From assembly GCA_034008185.1 (NCBI GenBank), contig CM067082.1:11640984-11704983 (forward strand): 64,000 nucleotides of DNA. Direction: 5' to 3'. Shown piece by piece: positions 40,801-53,906 of the stretch. Source of the stretch: Gorsachius magnificus (lineage: Eukaryota; Chordata; Aves; Pelecaniformes; Ardeidae). The notes under the pieces were generated by a model, which worked only from the letters and a program-made list of their open reading frames with translations, was not told the origin of the DNA and ran no database searches. Each line of letters opens with the position of its first letter. The stretch's first letter is position 1. The position numbers and the translations under genes were made by a program.

Positions 40801-43752
40801 GAACTTCTATTATAACCAAGGAAGATCTAGTCAAAGCAGTTAATAGTACTGGTAAAATGCAATTAAGAATGTAGGAAACTAATGACATTAATTGTGTCAC
40901 CTTGTTCATTAATTTGTTTGTCTAATTCTCTGCTGACTATAAAGACATCTTCAGGTGACCTGCCCACATACTGACCCATAATTTGGTAGATACTCATCAG
41001 ATTAAGTGAATTCCACCTCCTGAGCAATTTTTTTTTCCTGTCTGTGGATTTTGAAAATCTTTTTGCCTGTTCTGTAAGTATTTAAATGTCTGAGGTGATA
41101 TTTAGAGATTTGTTGCTTTGGTTGTTCAGTGAATAACCCCCAAGGTTTTGCAAGCACATTGTTCAGCTCCCCCAGGAGAAGCTGTTCTAGGAAACAAACT
41201 ACAGTCTACTCATTTCCATAAACACAAAATTAATAGCTCATTTGATGTTTTAAGTATCCCCACAGTTTTCCACAGCTGATAATGTATGAAACCCAAGAGA
41301 TAATGGTGGTGTGCATGTGGGGAAGCCTCCAGTACATATTAATTTGGAACATTTTGAAGATACAAGGCTACTTGTAAACTGTAATCTCTTTAACAATATT
41401 ACAAATAAATCTCCACAATTTGAAAATAATTCCTCAGAGGTGTTTGGGTGGCATGTTGCATCCCTCTATGATCTCTTAATCTGTAGCTCCAAAAGTGAAT
41501 TGTTCATGGGCCTGGATGATCTGTTACGAAGCTTGTGATTGAGCTGCCCACCCCCAAAGCTGAACAGGATTCTTGTGATATCAGGAAGAGCAATTGTTTC
41601 TTGATGTTGTTATGGGTTGGAGTTTCACTGGTTGCATGCCAGCAGTGGGCTGTGTGCTGAGGAACAGCTAAAGGGTGTTACACTTTCGCATGGGGGAGTT
41701 TAAAGAGAAAAGAGAGCACGATATCAAACAAAAAAAGAAACCTGATCTTTGCTGAGGGCATGTGCAGATGAGAATTTTTCTTCCAAAATTAACTGATTGC
41801 CAGATCATTTGAGTTAATTCATATGTTAGATAAAGGCAACACAGACACTGCTATAACATTTATTCCACGACTGAGTGGGGTCTATGTTACACTGTGGGAA
41901 GGGCAGCTCTAGCTCATTTTACTCTGCTAATGATCTACTGAAGTTAATACAGAAGGAAAGTCTTCAGTTAGCTGAGACTCTACAAAGCATTTCTGGGATG
42001 TGGTGTCCCCCAGGAAATATTTTGCAGAGGACACATTACCTAGAGCACAATTTCATATTACACATTATCAACGTAACCACGTTCTCCTACAAAGAGCAGT
42101 CCTGCTCCTTGTGCCTCCAACTGTGCATTGCCCTTCTGCCCACCCTGTGTCTGACACTGGGTGCTTGTAACTCCTGGATGAGCAAGCTCAGATCATGGTT
42201 CAGACAACCTGGGGGTTGTTTTTCATCTGATCAGCAAGTGAAGCAATCTCACCTTGCAGCCTCACATCCTCTAGGTCTGCTGCAGAAGGATGGCAGGAGC
42301 ACATCGTCAATCTGAGAGGGGAGAGGTGGCAGCCTGTGGTCACAGACAATTTGGTCTGATGTGCAACATTGGCCTTAGATGTTCAACTCCATGTCTCTGT
42401 CTCAGCCAGGGGCTGAGAGCAGTGATTTGTCAGGACACTGTAAAAGCAGGTCCTCTTCTCATATCAGGGGATAAACCTGTGAAACCCAACCCTACCTGCC
42501 TCATTTGGGAGAAGAAAGGAGGGAGAGAGAAAGGCAATGAAAGATGGCTGCAGATCCAAGCTCTGGAGGAGCTCATCCTTGGTCTAAAATGCAGAACAGA
42601 TAAGGTTTTTTGTGTAGCCCTCTGGGAGGAGGGCAAGTCAATGGGACCCAGAAAGCCTCTGATAGGAATTTGTGATTTCAAGGTGCTGATCCCTCCTAAA
42701 ACCACTGACTTCTGGGAAGATAAGATTGCTAAGCAAATTCTGGCCCAAGGGAAATTTCATAGAAGCACCATGGGCAAAGCAGCACAAAAATCCAGAGGCA
42801 GGTGGTGCTTACTGCTTTGCGGTGAAGCTGAATAGGAAAGAGGGGGAGAAACTGAGAAGGAATAAGTAGCTTTATCACAAGTCTTTCATCCAAATGGGTG
42901 TTTAAAATACATAGTTTAGAAATATTTTCTTTTTTTTTTTTTCCCCAATATATTTCCTTTGGTGTTATTTGATACTTTCATATTTTCCCTCCATCTCAGT
43001 TTTATTCTATTATCTATTTTGTTAGTAGAAAAGGAGAGACATCCAATCCAGGATTATTTTTCTTGGTTTAGGCTAATTTTATAATTTTTATCCCTGGGAT
43101 TGTTCCAGTAACTTTTTCAAACTTAATGTAAGAATATTTTTCCCTTGGATATGTATGTATGGCAGACAAAGGTGGCTGATTTTGCATATCAGTAAAAACT
43201 ACCCTGCCCCCCCTTAATATTTTGTTCATTTCTAAATCAATTGGCTTTTTTATAATATTTGTAAAGATTATAATTAAGCATATAAAAAAGACAAAGACTT
43301 TCAACTGCATCTCACTGGAAAGCTTGGCAGCTTTTCTTTCCTTGTTGTCATTAAACAGGCAGTGAGTTAGAAAGCCAAAATTACACCTCAGCCTCACTTC
43401 AACAATTAAAAAATCCTGAGTGAAATTATCCATGTAAGATTAGAACCTCATATCTTAAGAGAAACACAAATATTCTCTGATGTCTAATCTTGCTTCAATA
43501 TTTTAGGTAACATTTGGTCTGTGCTTTTATCTTTTTGGGGAATTGCTATTTATATGCATATTTAGATATTTTAAGGAATATCAGAAGGGCTTTGTGTAGA
43601 CTTCTACTGCATATTCAAAGACACAGCATAAGGAAGTAAAAACAGAGATGATAGCAAGTTTTTTTCTGTTTGAAAATTTTGGTGAAATAGAAGCTGTAAA
43701 ATTTCTGTTGAATGTTAAATTTTCATTGAAAGTCTTCCTCTATTCCCCTCTC
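37867..43752. other. Gene-free stretch
   Basis: No supported gene. Two adjacent plus-strand frames (41875-42315 and 42290-42835, 146 and 181 codons) are long for this background but match no domain. No mobile element is recognised. Confidence 0.5.
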
Positions 43753-43811
43753 AAAACCAAACCAAACCAAACCAAACCAAACCATACCAAACCAAACCAA
43801 ACCAAAACCAA
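43753..43811. repeat. (AAACC)n microsatellite
   Basis: About eleven copies of AAACC, interrupted once by CATACC in the middle (43782-43787). The interruption indicates some age. Confidence 0.93.
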
Positions 43812-46800
43812 AGAAATAATTTTCTTTTTCAGTTTTATGATTAAAGAAATCAAAATTCATTGAGTAAATCAGAAACGGAAATTAATTTTTTTAAAACACA
43901 ATTTTGCACTCAGCACTGTTTTCAAGTGAGTTTTTTGACCTCTTCTACCAAAGTAGTTTAACTTCATGACAGTGAAAACATTTCTAGGCTGAATGAAATT
44001 CTGCTGCATCTAGACATGGCCACATTTTTTTCCTCCACTGGAGATAACAGCTTCAGAAACCGTTAGTCATTTCAGAAATACCATTGGATTAATCAGATGA
44101 AATCCACACTTCCAGTTCCTCACTTGTGTGAGTATGAGCAATCACCTCTTGCCTTAACTTGGTCAAATGAATGCAGCCAAAGAAAGAGAGACCCAGAAAT
44201 TCACATCATCAGCTGTTTATTCAGTGGCTTGTGTAAAATATGTTGGTGACTTTAGTGGAGTTCCTGAGATATTACAGAACTAGTAAGTTTTAATCAACTT
44301 AAACGTAAATTAAAAATTTTAGCCCCTACTGACTTAGCAATAAGAGGCATTAAAATGTCATTGAAATAATCATGGGATAGTCTGCCAGTAATATTGACCT
44401 GGAATTCTGTATTTTCAGAGGTGTAAGATATAGACATTTCTTGAAGATGGGAAGATTTTGAACCACTGACGTAGATCATGTCAAAATGTCCCAACTGCAA
44501 CAAAATAATGATGTAGATATCTGAAAGTGGTTATCAGCAAAGCCAGGGCAGCATCAGAGCTGTGATCTCAACTTTTCCTTTTTACTTTATTTCTCAGAGG
44601 AATGGCAACAGTGTTAAAGAAGTTGGTGGAGTTGCCCCAGTGATGGATTTGCCACACGGAGCACCATAACTAAATGAGTTGTCACTTACTAGCTTATGTC
44701 TCAGTTTTAGGAAGACAGGCCTAAGAATGTGCATTCACTCTCCTCTTTCTCAATTCAAATAATGGAGATAAATTTTAAAGTGCTGTTAAAAATCTATTGT
44801 TTTCATACTGCACACTTTCTATTACTGTAATTTGTAATCAGTAAGAAATTAAAAAATCTCTTCTCCTCAGGTTGAAGCAAAGCTGTCCCTTGCAATTCAG
44901 GGAGATATGATTAGTTTATTTGTTTACAGATGTACAACCAGTTAATTAAGATTTATCTTATCTCCATTTTAATAACAGCTGTGGTTCTACAGTCTGTGTT
45001 TATGATTAAGTGTGAACGTTCAGCAATCCTAAAATCAGAGAACAATTGGAATGGATGTCTTTGGGCTGGGCTGCTGATTTGAAATATCTTGAAAATGAGT
45101 TGCAATATAATTACCTTCAAAAGCCTTGCCTTGGCATAAGCTTGTGCAGTGTTATAAAGAGAGTGCTAAAATCTATCTAATTAGAGTGAGAGCTCACATT
45201 TTCTAGAAGATTTCCTGCCAAGTTAGAATTATTAACATTTTATTTTTCAGAAAATTATCCTTTTGGTTATGTTTTCTATTTTAAATAGAGGCAATTCGAA
45301 GAAATAAATTTCTTTTTAAACTAACAAAATAGCAAATTTAAAAGTGAATTTTCACATTTCAGATTGCAATGCTCACATTTAGTGTCCAGAAATCCAAAAT
45401 AAGGTGTTGGAGTGATGGGCTTGAAAGTCCCTTTCTTGTAAAACTAATCTTGTGCTATTAATTATAGAGAAATAATCTGTTAGCACGTTGTTAATCATCT
45501 AATGGAATAGTACATCAAAGAACAATTCCCTATTGCCACCTCTTATTGTAGAGAGTTTGAGAGCCTTTTGTCTTTTTACAGCCTTATTCTCTAGGTATTT
45601 TCTGAAAGCATGAAGATAACCAGAGGGGAAGTCTGTTTATGAAGTGTTCCTTCCAATACCAGATTGTCTTCTCTGTAGCACTCCCTGGACATTACCACTT
45701 GGTCACTCAAAGAATCAAAAGAGCAAGCATCCTGTGAATGGGTCAGCAAACTCTTTGAGAATGACTGGAAATGTCCTACTACCTACTACGTTAGATGAAA
45801 TTGGGTGAAGATCTGGTTTCAGGTGACTTGGCCTTTCTATGAATGGTGGGCATCACTCCCCTTGTCTTGGTTATACGGCCTTATTCCTCCCTCTCACTGA
45901 ATTTGGTCTTTGAGTCTCCTTCCTGTGAGCTCTTCCAGCTCACTAAGCCTGCAGAAACTATGATCTGATCTCTACCTCTCAGCATACAGCGTAATTTGTG
46001 CTGGGTTAGAGAAGTGAATTGGCAAAAAGGAGTGGCTCAAAGGACATCACAGCCAGCCCAAGAGAAGAGTATGGGAACGGGCGAGTATCGTGAGGAGGAG
46101 AGGGAAGATGGGGAGAACCACAGTGTCAACACCAAGGTGTTGACAATGAGTTGTTAGGTTGGCTCACCCCACCTCATGGGACTGCACCCTAAAACCTGCT
46201 CCTTTGAACATTTGCCCTCAAGTCTTTTCCACACTCTTTTGCAGTGCTGATATCAGGGTATGGAAAATTCCTTCTGTATGGTCCTTGGCAGCGTCATAAA
46301 CTCATGTACTAACAACGCTAGAAAAATGTCATGTATAGTTTCAGTGGTAAAGCGCTAAAATGCCAGAGGATAAAATTGAGATCTTACAAGAACTGAAGAG
46401 AATCGTGGAGTTCAAATGTAATTGTCGCTGTCTAGGCATGTCACATTCTATTTTAAAACCAGAGAAATAATCTGACAGCAGCTAGGACTTTAGCAGCTCA
46501 CATCTTACCTGCACTGGAGGAAACCTGGTGGAGAGGGGGGCTTGTTAAATTGCATTAGGGGGAAGCTGTCGTTAATGAACTCCTTTGAATCCTCCTGGGC
46601 AGCTGAGAAGATAACACCCTCACAGGGGAGATGGAAAAGTGGAATGAGTGTTGGCACATTGGCTGCTGAAATTCACAACTTAATCTGTCTTTGTATTTGT
46701 CTAAACTGAAAGGGTAGGTTGCAAAGTATGGTGTCTGCTGATGGAATGCCTGTGTCTTTGTTGGAGATGACATTTGCTGCTGGCAGGCAAGGTGGGCAGC

Positions 46801-49800
46801 TGAGGGGATCATCTCCACAGCTGGTGAGGCAGGATTTGGCACAACTTGTCTGCTGAAGCCCTAAACCAAAAGAAGACCCTCTAGACAATCAGTATTGTGT
46901 AGTTTTCAAAGATGTATTTATCATTTTGATGGAAAAAACATAGGGCAGGAGGTCAAGATAACTTGCATGGAAGCTGTAAACAGGTTATTCTCCAGTAGGC
47001 TTTGACTTCATTAATTCAAGGTGTTTACTCAATATTTTTCCATAGAGCATGCACTCCCCCAACAGAATATGCATGAACTGCTTCAGACAAGAAGCTTGCA
47101 ATGGATCAAGGCATGGCAGTGTAAGAGGTCATCCTTCAACACAAGGCGGTTTTAAAGTAAGCTATTTACATTTTTCACAATGGTCTATGGACCAACATCT
47201 GGTTATTTACTGCATTTCAGCTGAGGGTCAGTGACTTCTATGACTGCATTGACTGATTGACCATATGTTTAGACATAACTGATTTTAAGATTAAATGGAT
47301 TTAAATGTTAGGTAAACATGTGGAAATATCTTATGTGGACACTTTGAAATTAATTTACCCTCTATTTGCATTTGAAGTCAATTTTAGGGCATCGGTGTGA
47401 AGTGGAACTGGTTCAACTAAAAAGCTTTAAAATAGCATCTTTAGTTAAATCAGTGCAGGTTCAGGTTTAAACCAGGTCTTAGATGAAAGACACAGCACCA
47501 ATGTATTGTACTCACAGAAAAAAGTATTATGGCGATTGTTTTATTATTCATCTTTACTGCAAACCCACTCTTACAGTGATAAACGCAACAAATAACCCTT
47601 TCTCCCATATAGTTCCCCCACTATAAAAAAGAAGCAAGCAGATTTAGTGTTTCACTGGCAATAAGTCAAATGTTGCTTAAGACATAAGTCAGTGCCATTT
47701 GACACAATTGATAGTTTCCACTTGAGTAAAATTCATAAATGTTACCAGCATGAGATCTGAACGGATTTTTAATCTCTGGAGTCATTGGCAGGGCAGTCTG
47801 GGGAAAACTAGTGTTATTTTGATAGACTTATATTTGGCTGATGAATAAGAAGGACTTTTTTGAATTCCCTGCCTGAGAGCTAGCCTGGTATTTATCCATC
47901 TATCAATGTCTGTTTTTCCTGTGCATTCCTGTTTTATTCAATTGTGAGTTGCTCTGGGTTTTTTTTTTTTGTTGTTTGAAAAGGGCTTGTATGTATGTGT
48001 GAGTAGCCACACTTAATATTGTAGCTCTCTTCCTTCTGAGATGGAGATTGTAATTGGTTATTGATGGCCTATTTGTATGCTAATGTTGCTCAATAAAAAA
48101 AGCTAAAGCATAATTAACGCTCTTGCTTCACCAAAAAAGAAAGGGAAAAAGGAAAGCTTGGAAAGGTCAATGGATTTCATATAATAAATTACTAAATAAC
48201 GGAAGACATAGGATCCTACATCCTAGAATGTAATACTTCCACTATTTATTAGCTATTATTTATTACAAATGCTGACTATACTTACTTTTCAGTAACTTTT
48301 TTCTATATACAATGTATTTAGACATTATGAACCTGTGGTTGGTGGCATAATGTACTGCAGCCTGCCAAATTTCAGATGTAGTGGCTTTCAGGAGACCAGC
48401 ATCTCTGCTTATTCTCCTATATTTCATTAACCCACGATTCAGTAAAACTGCAGGTGAGTCTGGCCAGCCCTTGGCGCAGAGGCACGAGTCAGAAAACCTG
48501 GCATCAGGTCTCACAAGCCCTTATTCACGGCGTGGCAAGCTGCAGCCCCCAAGGCAACACAGGCAGCTCATTTACTGCTGGAGTCAATAAGTGTTGGCAG
48601 AACGGGGTCTTTGCACACTTAGAAAGCAAGGAAAATTTAAAGTCCAAACTCTTGTTCATGCAAGTGATACAGTTGGCTTTAGCGGATTTTTGGGTCGTGC
48701 TGTTGGACAACATGAGAGAGATATTTGGGTGTATGGTTAAGTGTGGAACTGAAGCTGGTTGAACAAGTGACCATGCCCTGTTTTTATGCTGCCTCAGCTG
48801 TGAGACGAAATAAATTGAGCTGCCTTGCCTGAGATGGATTAATGTGCACAGCCTCGTGACTGGGGTTGTGTGGACCAAGTGTGATGTCTAGGTGGTTATC
48901 TCTGCTTGGGCAGGAGGGCAGCCACAGTTAGCTTGCTAAACAGCCACAGCATGATTGCATTCAGTCATATGACTGAACCTTCAGATGCTGTTTGGGTTTT
49001 AATGTTAAAATGAAACCAAACTTCTAGTTGGAAGAGAGGAAACATCCAGATTATGGTCAGAATGGTTCCACATAACTTTTAAACCCAGTGACTTGTAATG
49101 GAGGTGACAATGCTAGAACATTGCCATCCAGGGCTTGCAGTTAGCATAAAACACATTTTCAGAATTAACACAAGTTATGGTATCTTAAAGTTGCTTCTTC
49201 AAGACAATTTCTTCCTGTTTTGTTTTATTTGCAGATGACAGAGCATAGGAAACAGGGCCTCCCCAACTATGTAACTGCCTCTTTGGGCATATTACAGATT
49301 ACAGTTCTTACATCTACCGTTCTTCATGTTGCTCATGTAAAGCAGTTGTTGCATGTTTATGGACTAGTTGCACAGTTTAAAACCAAATAAAAGACTATTC
49401 CAGGAAAAATATTTCCTTCCCTAAGAAAATTAAGGATAACAATAAAAAAATTAGAACACATGTTCATGTACTCAAAACTAGCAAATCCAAAGTCTCTATA
49501 CTCAAATGAATCAGCAAAGTTAAAGATTCTTTAAAATTTATTTTTCCTTTTTACTAGACCTCAGTAATAGAACCTGTATTTTGCTATGGTTGAGAGTCAT
49601 TGCTGGGTGATAACTACATGTGGAAATTCAATTTATATGCCACATTCTCTACTAGTGTTAATCAAAATATTTCTTTTGTAGTTAATGGAGCTATTTAGTA
49701 AGCACAGGTGAGGATTTGTTCTACACCATAGTATGTGACCTTTGTTTCTGGGAAAATACATATGATAAAGTTTATGTGTTACTGTACATAATTATCCTCA

Positions 49801-52800
49801 GTTAGTGGCACTTCATCCTGTTTCTTCTTGCCATTCTCTGAAGAAAGGTAAATGATGAAGTTCAGGATTTTAGTCTAGGCGTAAGGGACAGCTTATGTTG
49901 AGTCAAGAAACACTTGCATGAAATAATTGACTTTGTTTATATCCATCTGCAATTTATCCGCAACAACAACATTGAAAGGTGACATTTATCTTACGAGTTT
50001 CTCATTCATTTCTGTACTCTGATCTCATTGTTCATGCAGCTCAAGTGCATGATACATGTAGATGAATATTTATTATAGATGATGAAGTGTCCTTTTGGCA
50101 GTCTAATATACTTCACTATAAAAATAAACAGATTGTACATGAGGCTGGCTGATTTGAGTGTTGGCATAGATAGTACCTCACTCTTATCTAGTGCTTTTCA
50201 TCAGCAGATCTCAACACAGTTTGCTGAAGAGGGCATTACCATTATCCTGCCTTGGTAACTCCACACCCTTTACTGGATTGCTTGAAGATCCTGGGACTTC
50301 AAAAGTCCCTCTCACAGTGCCCAGAACATTCTTACCCAAAATTATGTTTTAAATTATTGGAAACACTGTGGTCCCATAGAGACTGAAGGAGGTCTGTATT
50401 TTGATATTCCCAGGGGTAAATACAAGTTTCTACTGAGATTATGTCTGGTTCTTCAATAAATATTGTAATCCCAATAGTCTAAATTAAATATCTCTTAAAA
50501 ACATTTGTGCAACCTGGTTTTATATTCAAAGTCATGTCTGGGATGTTAGTGGAGAGAATTTGCTGAGTTTAGTCTTTAGTTTAACTCTATGTGGCCCATG
50601 ACTGGAAAGGAAGGCCAAGACTCCCAAACTGATACCACATCCAAGATGATGAAAGTTTATAGAATGACAAAATTTTACTAGAAAAAAAAAAAAATTAAAA
50701 ATGCAGCCAGACTTCACCCCTAAAAGACAGGAGAAAATAGAAATTTAGTTTTAAAGACACATGGTTGTGACTAGCTAGCTAAAAAAGATTGCTAGGAGAT
50801 TTATCTGTTGTCTATGCTACTTTGTCTTTGTTGTTTACTGAGGACTACATCTTATCTGGGGCATCTACTCTGTGAACAGTATACTGCAAAAATATAACCT
50901 GTCTATGGGAAATTGGTGCTCAGAAAGCCTGAGAATCAACCCATCTATTCAGATGTCTGATGTGAGGTACCTGGCTTTACAATACAGTGTACTAATGCTA
51001 AGCCTCCTCATTTTATGAAACAAATTGGTGCAGAAGGTGCAAGGAGAGTCTCTTGCCATTTGCCACACCATCTGTCATGAAGGGCCTTTTCAGATGTCTG
51101 GAAATGGGATGTGTGGGCAAGAAAGGAAGGAAAGTAAAATGCTGGATGGGACTTAGGGGATGTAAGTGTCCTTGCTTGCTGGTGTTGGCTGCTGAGAAGG
51201 TTGTGGAGCTGAGGCTGCCCTCGTGGAGTGAACCTGGCAAAGCAGGTGAGGATTTCCATGGGAGGGGAGCACCGTCTCTGGGAAACAGTACTGCTGTGGT
51301 TGTGTTTGTTGGTGAAAGAGAAAAAGAACCATATTCAGAGCCATTGGGTGTGTTTAGGCTTTTAGACAACGGAGGATAAGCAATGAAGGCTTCATCAATA
51401 CCTCATTTAAAATCTGATCTGTTGGGTTCCAGCATGTCAGTGACACATTACAAATCTTAAAAAAAAAAGCTGGTTTTGGTTCTGGTAGATGCAGTCCAGC
51501 TGGAGTCTCTTACTACCGTGTCATGGTTTTGTTCACTCTTGTAATCTTAATGGCACGGCTTCCACAAGTGAGGGATCTCTCAGGTGAGGAAATTGTAGAG
51601 AAAAAGAGGAATTACAAATAATCCAGCTCTATTTGAACTGGATCAAATATTTCAGTATAAAATACTGCACACTACATCTTTAAGTGTGTCCCTTTAAACC
51701 TCTCTGAATTTTCAGTAGAGATGCTACATTTTCTCAAGCAGCTGAACTGCCTGATCCCCAGGAATTGCAGCATGATTAGATGATGCTGTTCCCTGTTCCC
51801 CTTCGCCCAGAGGACAGAGTTAACCTTTCAGTTAGTCCATGCCTGAGCTTTAATAAAAACATTGAGGAAGTTAATGTGTTTGAATAGATTTTATCCAGTG
51901 AGTACTAAGGAGCTTGTACTAGTGGTGTGCATGAAATGTCACACTGGACATGAACCTCTCTCGAGCTCCAGCATTGACATAGACATATAATTCTCAGCTC
52001 AGCTTCTTCCCAAGCTTAAAACGTCCCAATCTCTTCCTATGCTTTCATTTTTGCAGTGCTGTTTACAGTGACATACAAAATGATGCCCTGTTGGCCCAAT
52101 TACATCTAGTATGAAATCAAGTTACAATATCTTCGTGATTCATGGCCAATTTAGATCCAAAAAATGAATCTAAACCAACACAATGAAATGAAAAATGCTA
52201 CTAATTTAAGTGATTGTATTAGTGCAGATTACAGCCCTTAGGTGTTAACCTATTTGTTTTTACAGTGGACTCCTGTTTTTAGTGGTTGCTGGAAGACCCA
52301 CATCTAAGGATAGCTGACACACAAACATTTAATTATGTCATACATTATGTGTAGTATATCTCTGAGCATGTTTTTTTTTCCCCAATTCTGTTCTACTCAT
52401 AGACAAGTGATCTGATGACACGAAGAAATGAAATATCTCCAGAATTTTGATTTGGGTTATCACTCCTGCTAGTACTTTCTCTTTAAAGTGTCAGCTCTTC
52501 AGGGACAGATTTTCTCTCTCTACTATGCCAAACACAATGAGGTCCTTGACCTGGAAAGGGAGACCTTTGGGAAGCTACCCCAATACAAATAAGTGTTTGT
52601 AATAACAGAATGACATTCCGGGGTGTAGAATGTGTGCGAGGTCCTGGTTTACCATCAAGGACCCCTGTGAGAGGGGTCTGGGCAGACTTGTGCACTGAGG
52701 CGAGCAGCACTGTGCCTCGTCTCGTCATAGCCAGCCCGCTCAGAGAGAAGCTGTCTCCTCGGCTTGATGCTTTTTTCTCACATGGTCGGTTTTCTGAAGA

Positions 52801-53654
52801 GGTAGGAATGGATGGGTGAGCGTCCTTTTCTATTTTGCTTTCCTGTATTTCTTTTTAATTCCAGTGCTTGTCAACTGAAAAGATGGAAGTCATTTTCAGA
52901 TGTGTCTATTTTTCCTTTAAGTTCCTTTATCTTTCTAGCAGTTTTGACACCACTAAAAATTACATCCCAGAGAACTCATATACATGCCCCTCACTTAAGC
53001 TGTATCCTGAAATACACTGATCTGCCTCCTGATCTCCTTAGTCTGTGGATGAAAATAGTGATTTCAAAGGCTGAGGTCTTAACTGACCTATTAAGCAAAC
53101 TTTCCTTAGTGGCACCAAAGAAACTGCATCTAACAGAGATACAAACAGTGCTCTCTGCTGTGTGCTGAAACATTATGCAATGACTATCACTGCCATACAT
53201 TTACATTTCCCATAATTTCCAGAGTTTTGTCTCATATGATGTTGTGTTATGCTATCAAATTAATTTTTTTTTTTTTTTTTACATTGGTGTCTATATAGCA
53301 CAGTCTAGAACAGAAAAAAACCAGTGAGAGATGAAAATAGCAGAAGTTGCACTGACCATTTCTAATCTGTGTAACCATAGGATGCCTGGAAAAATCTTCC
53401 ACCACCTTCAGGAGAAAGAACAGGAAAAGGGGCCAGAGAAGGTACTTTCTGATTTCCAGTTGTAACAGATAGCTCCTAAACTCCCAGAGTTGATATCTGA
53501 TTTGAAAGCCTAGCCACATTCAAAATCAGGGAGCTGTTTGATCAGACTTGCTGAGGAACACTGCCGTGGCATGATGCACAGTTTCCAAACGCATCAGAGA
53601 TGGAAAGTGGCTGGAAGAACCATGGCTTGAACATCACGCTGCAAACAAGCTGAT
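43812..53654. other. AT-rich gene-free stretch
   Basis: The most AT-rich part of the window, with very low CpG. It has no long frames (none above about 120 codons) and no clear repeats over nearly 10 kb. Repeat-poor AT-rich blocks in a developmental gene desert are candidates for conserved non-coding enhancers, but this cannot be shown from a single sequence. Confidence 0.5.
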
Positions 53655-53906
53655 CTCTAGGATGAGAGGAAACAGCCTCAAGTTGCACCAGTTGAAGTTT
53701 AGGTTAGAATTTAGGAAAAATTTCTTCACTGGAAGGGTCATCAGGCACTGGAATAGGCTTCCCAGGGAAGTGGTAGAGTCCCCATCCCTGGAGGTATTTA
53801 AAAGGGGTAGACGAGGTGCTTAGGGACATGGTTTAGTAGTGGACAGGTATGGTTGGGATTGATGATCTTAAAGGTCTTTTCCAACCAAATGATTCTATGA
53901 TTCTAT
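53655..53906 (+). mobile_element. CR1 LINE, short 3' end, plus orientation
   Basis: The element reads forward: GGATGAGAGGAAACAGCCTC, AAGTTGCACC, TTTCTTCACTGGAAGGGTCA, GGCACTGGAATAGGCTTCCC, AGGGAAGTGGTAGAGTC, then GGTCTTTTCCAACC and the terminal GATTCTATGATTCTAT. It is strongly 5'-truncated (about 250 bases) and the remaining ORF2 tail is disrupted. It belongs to the same general subfamily as the copies at 37.4 and 63.4 kb but lies in the opposite orientation. Confidence 0.95.
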
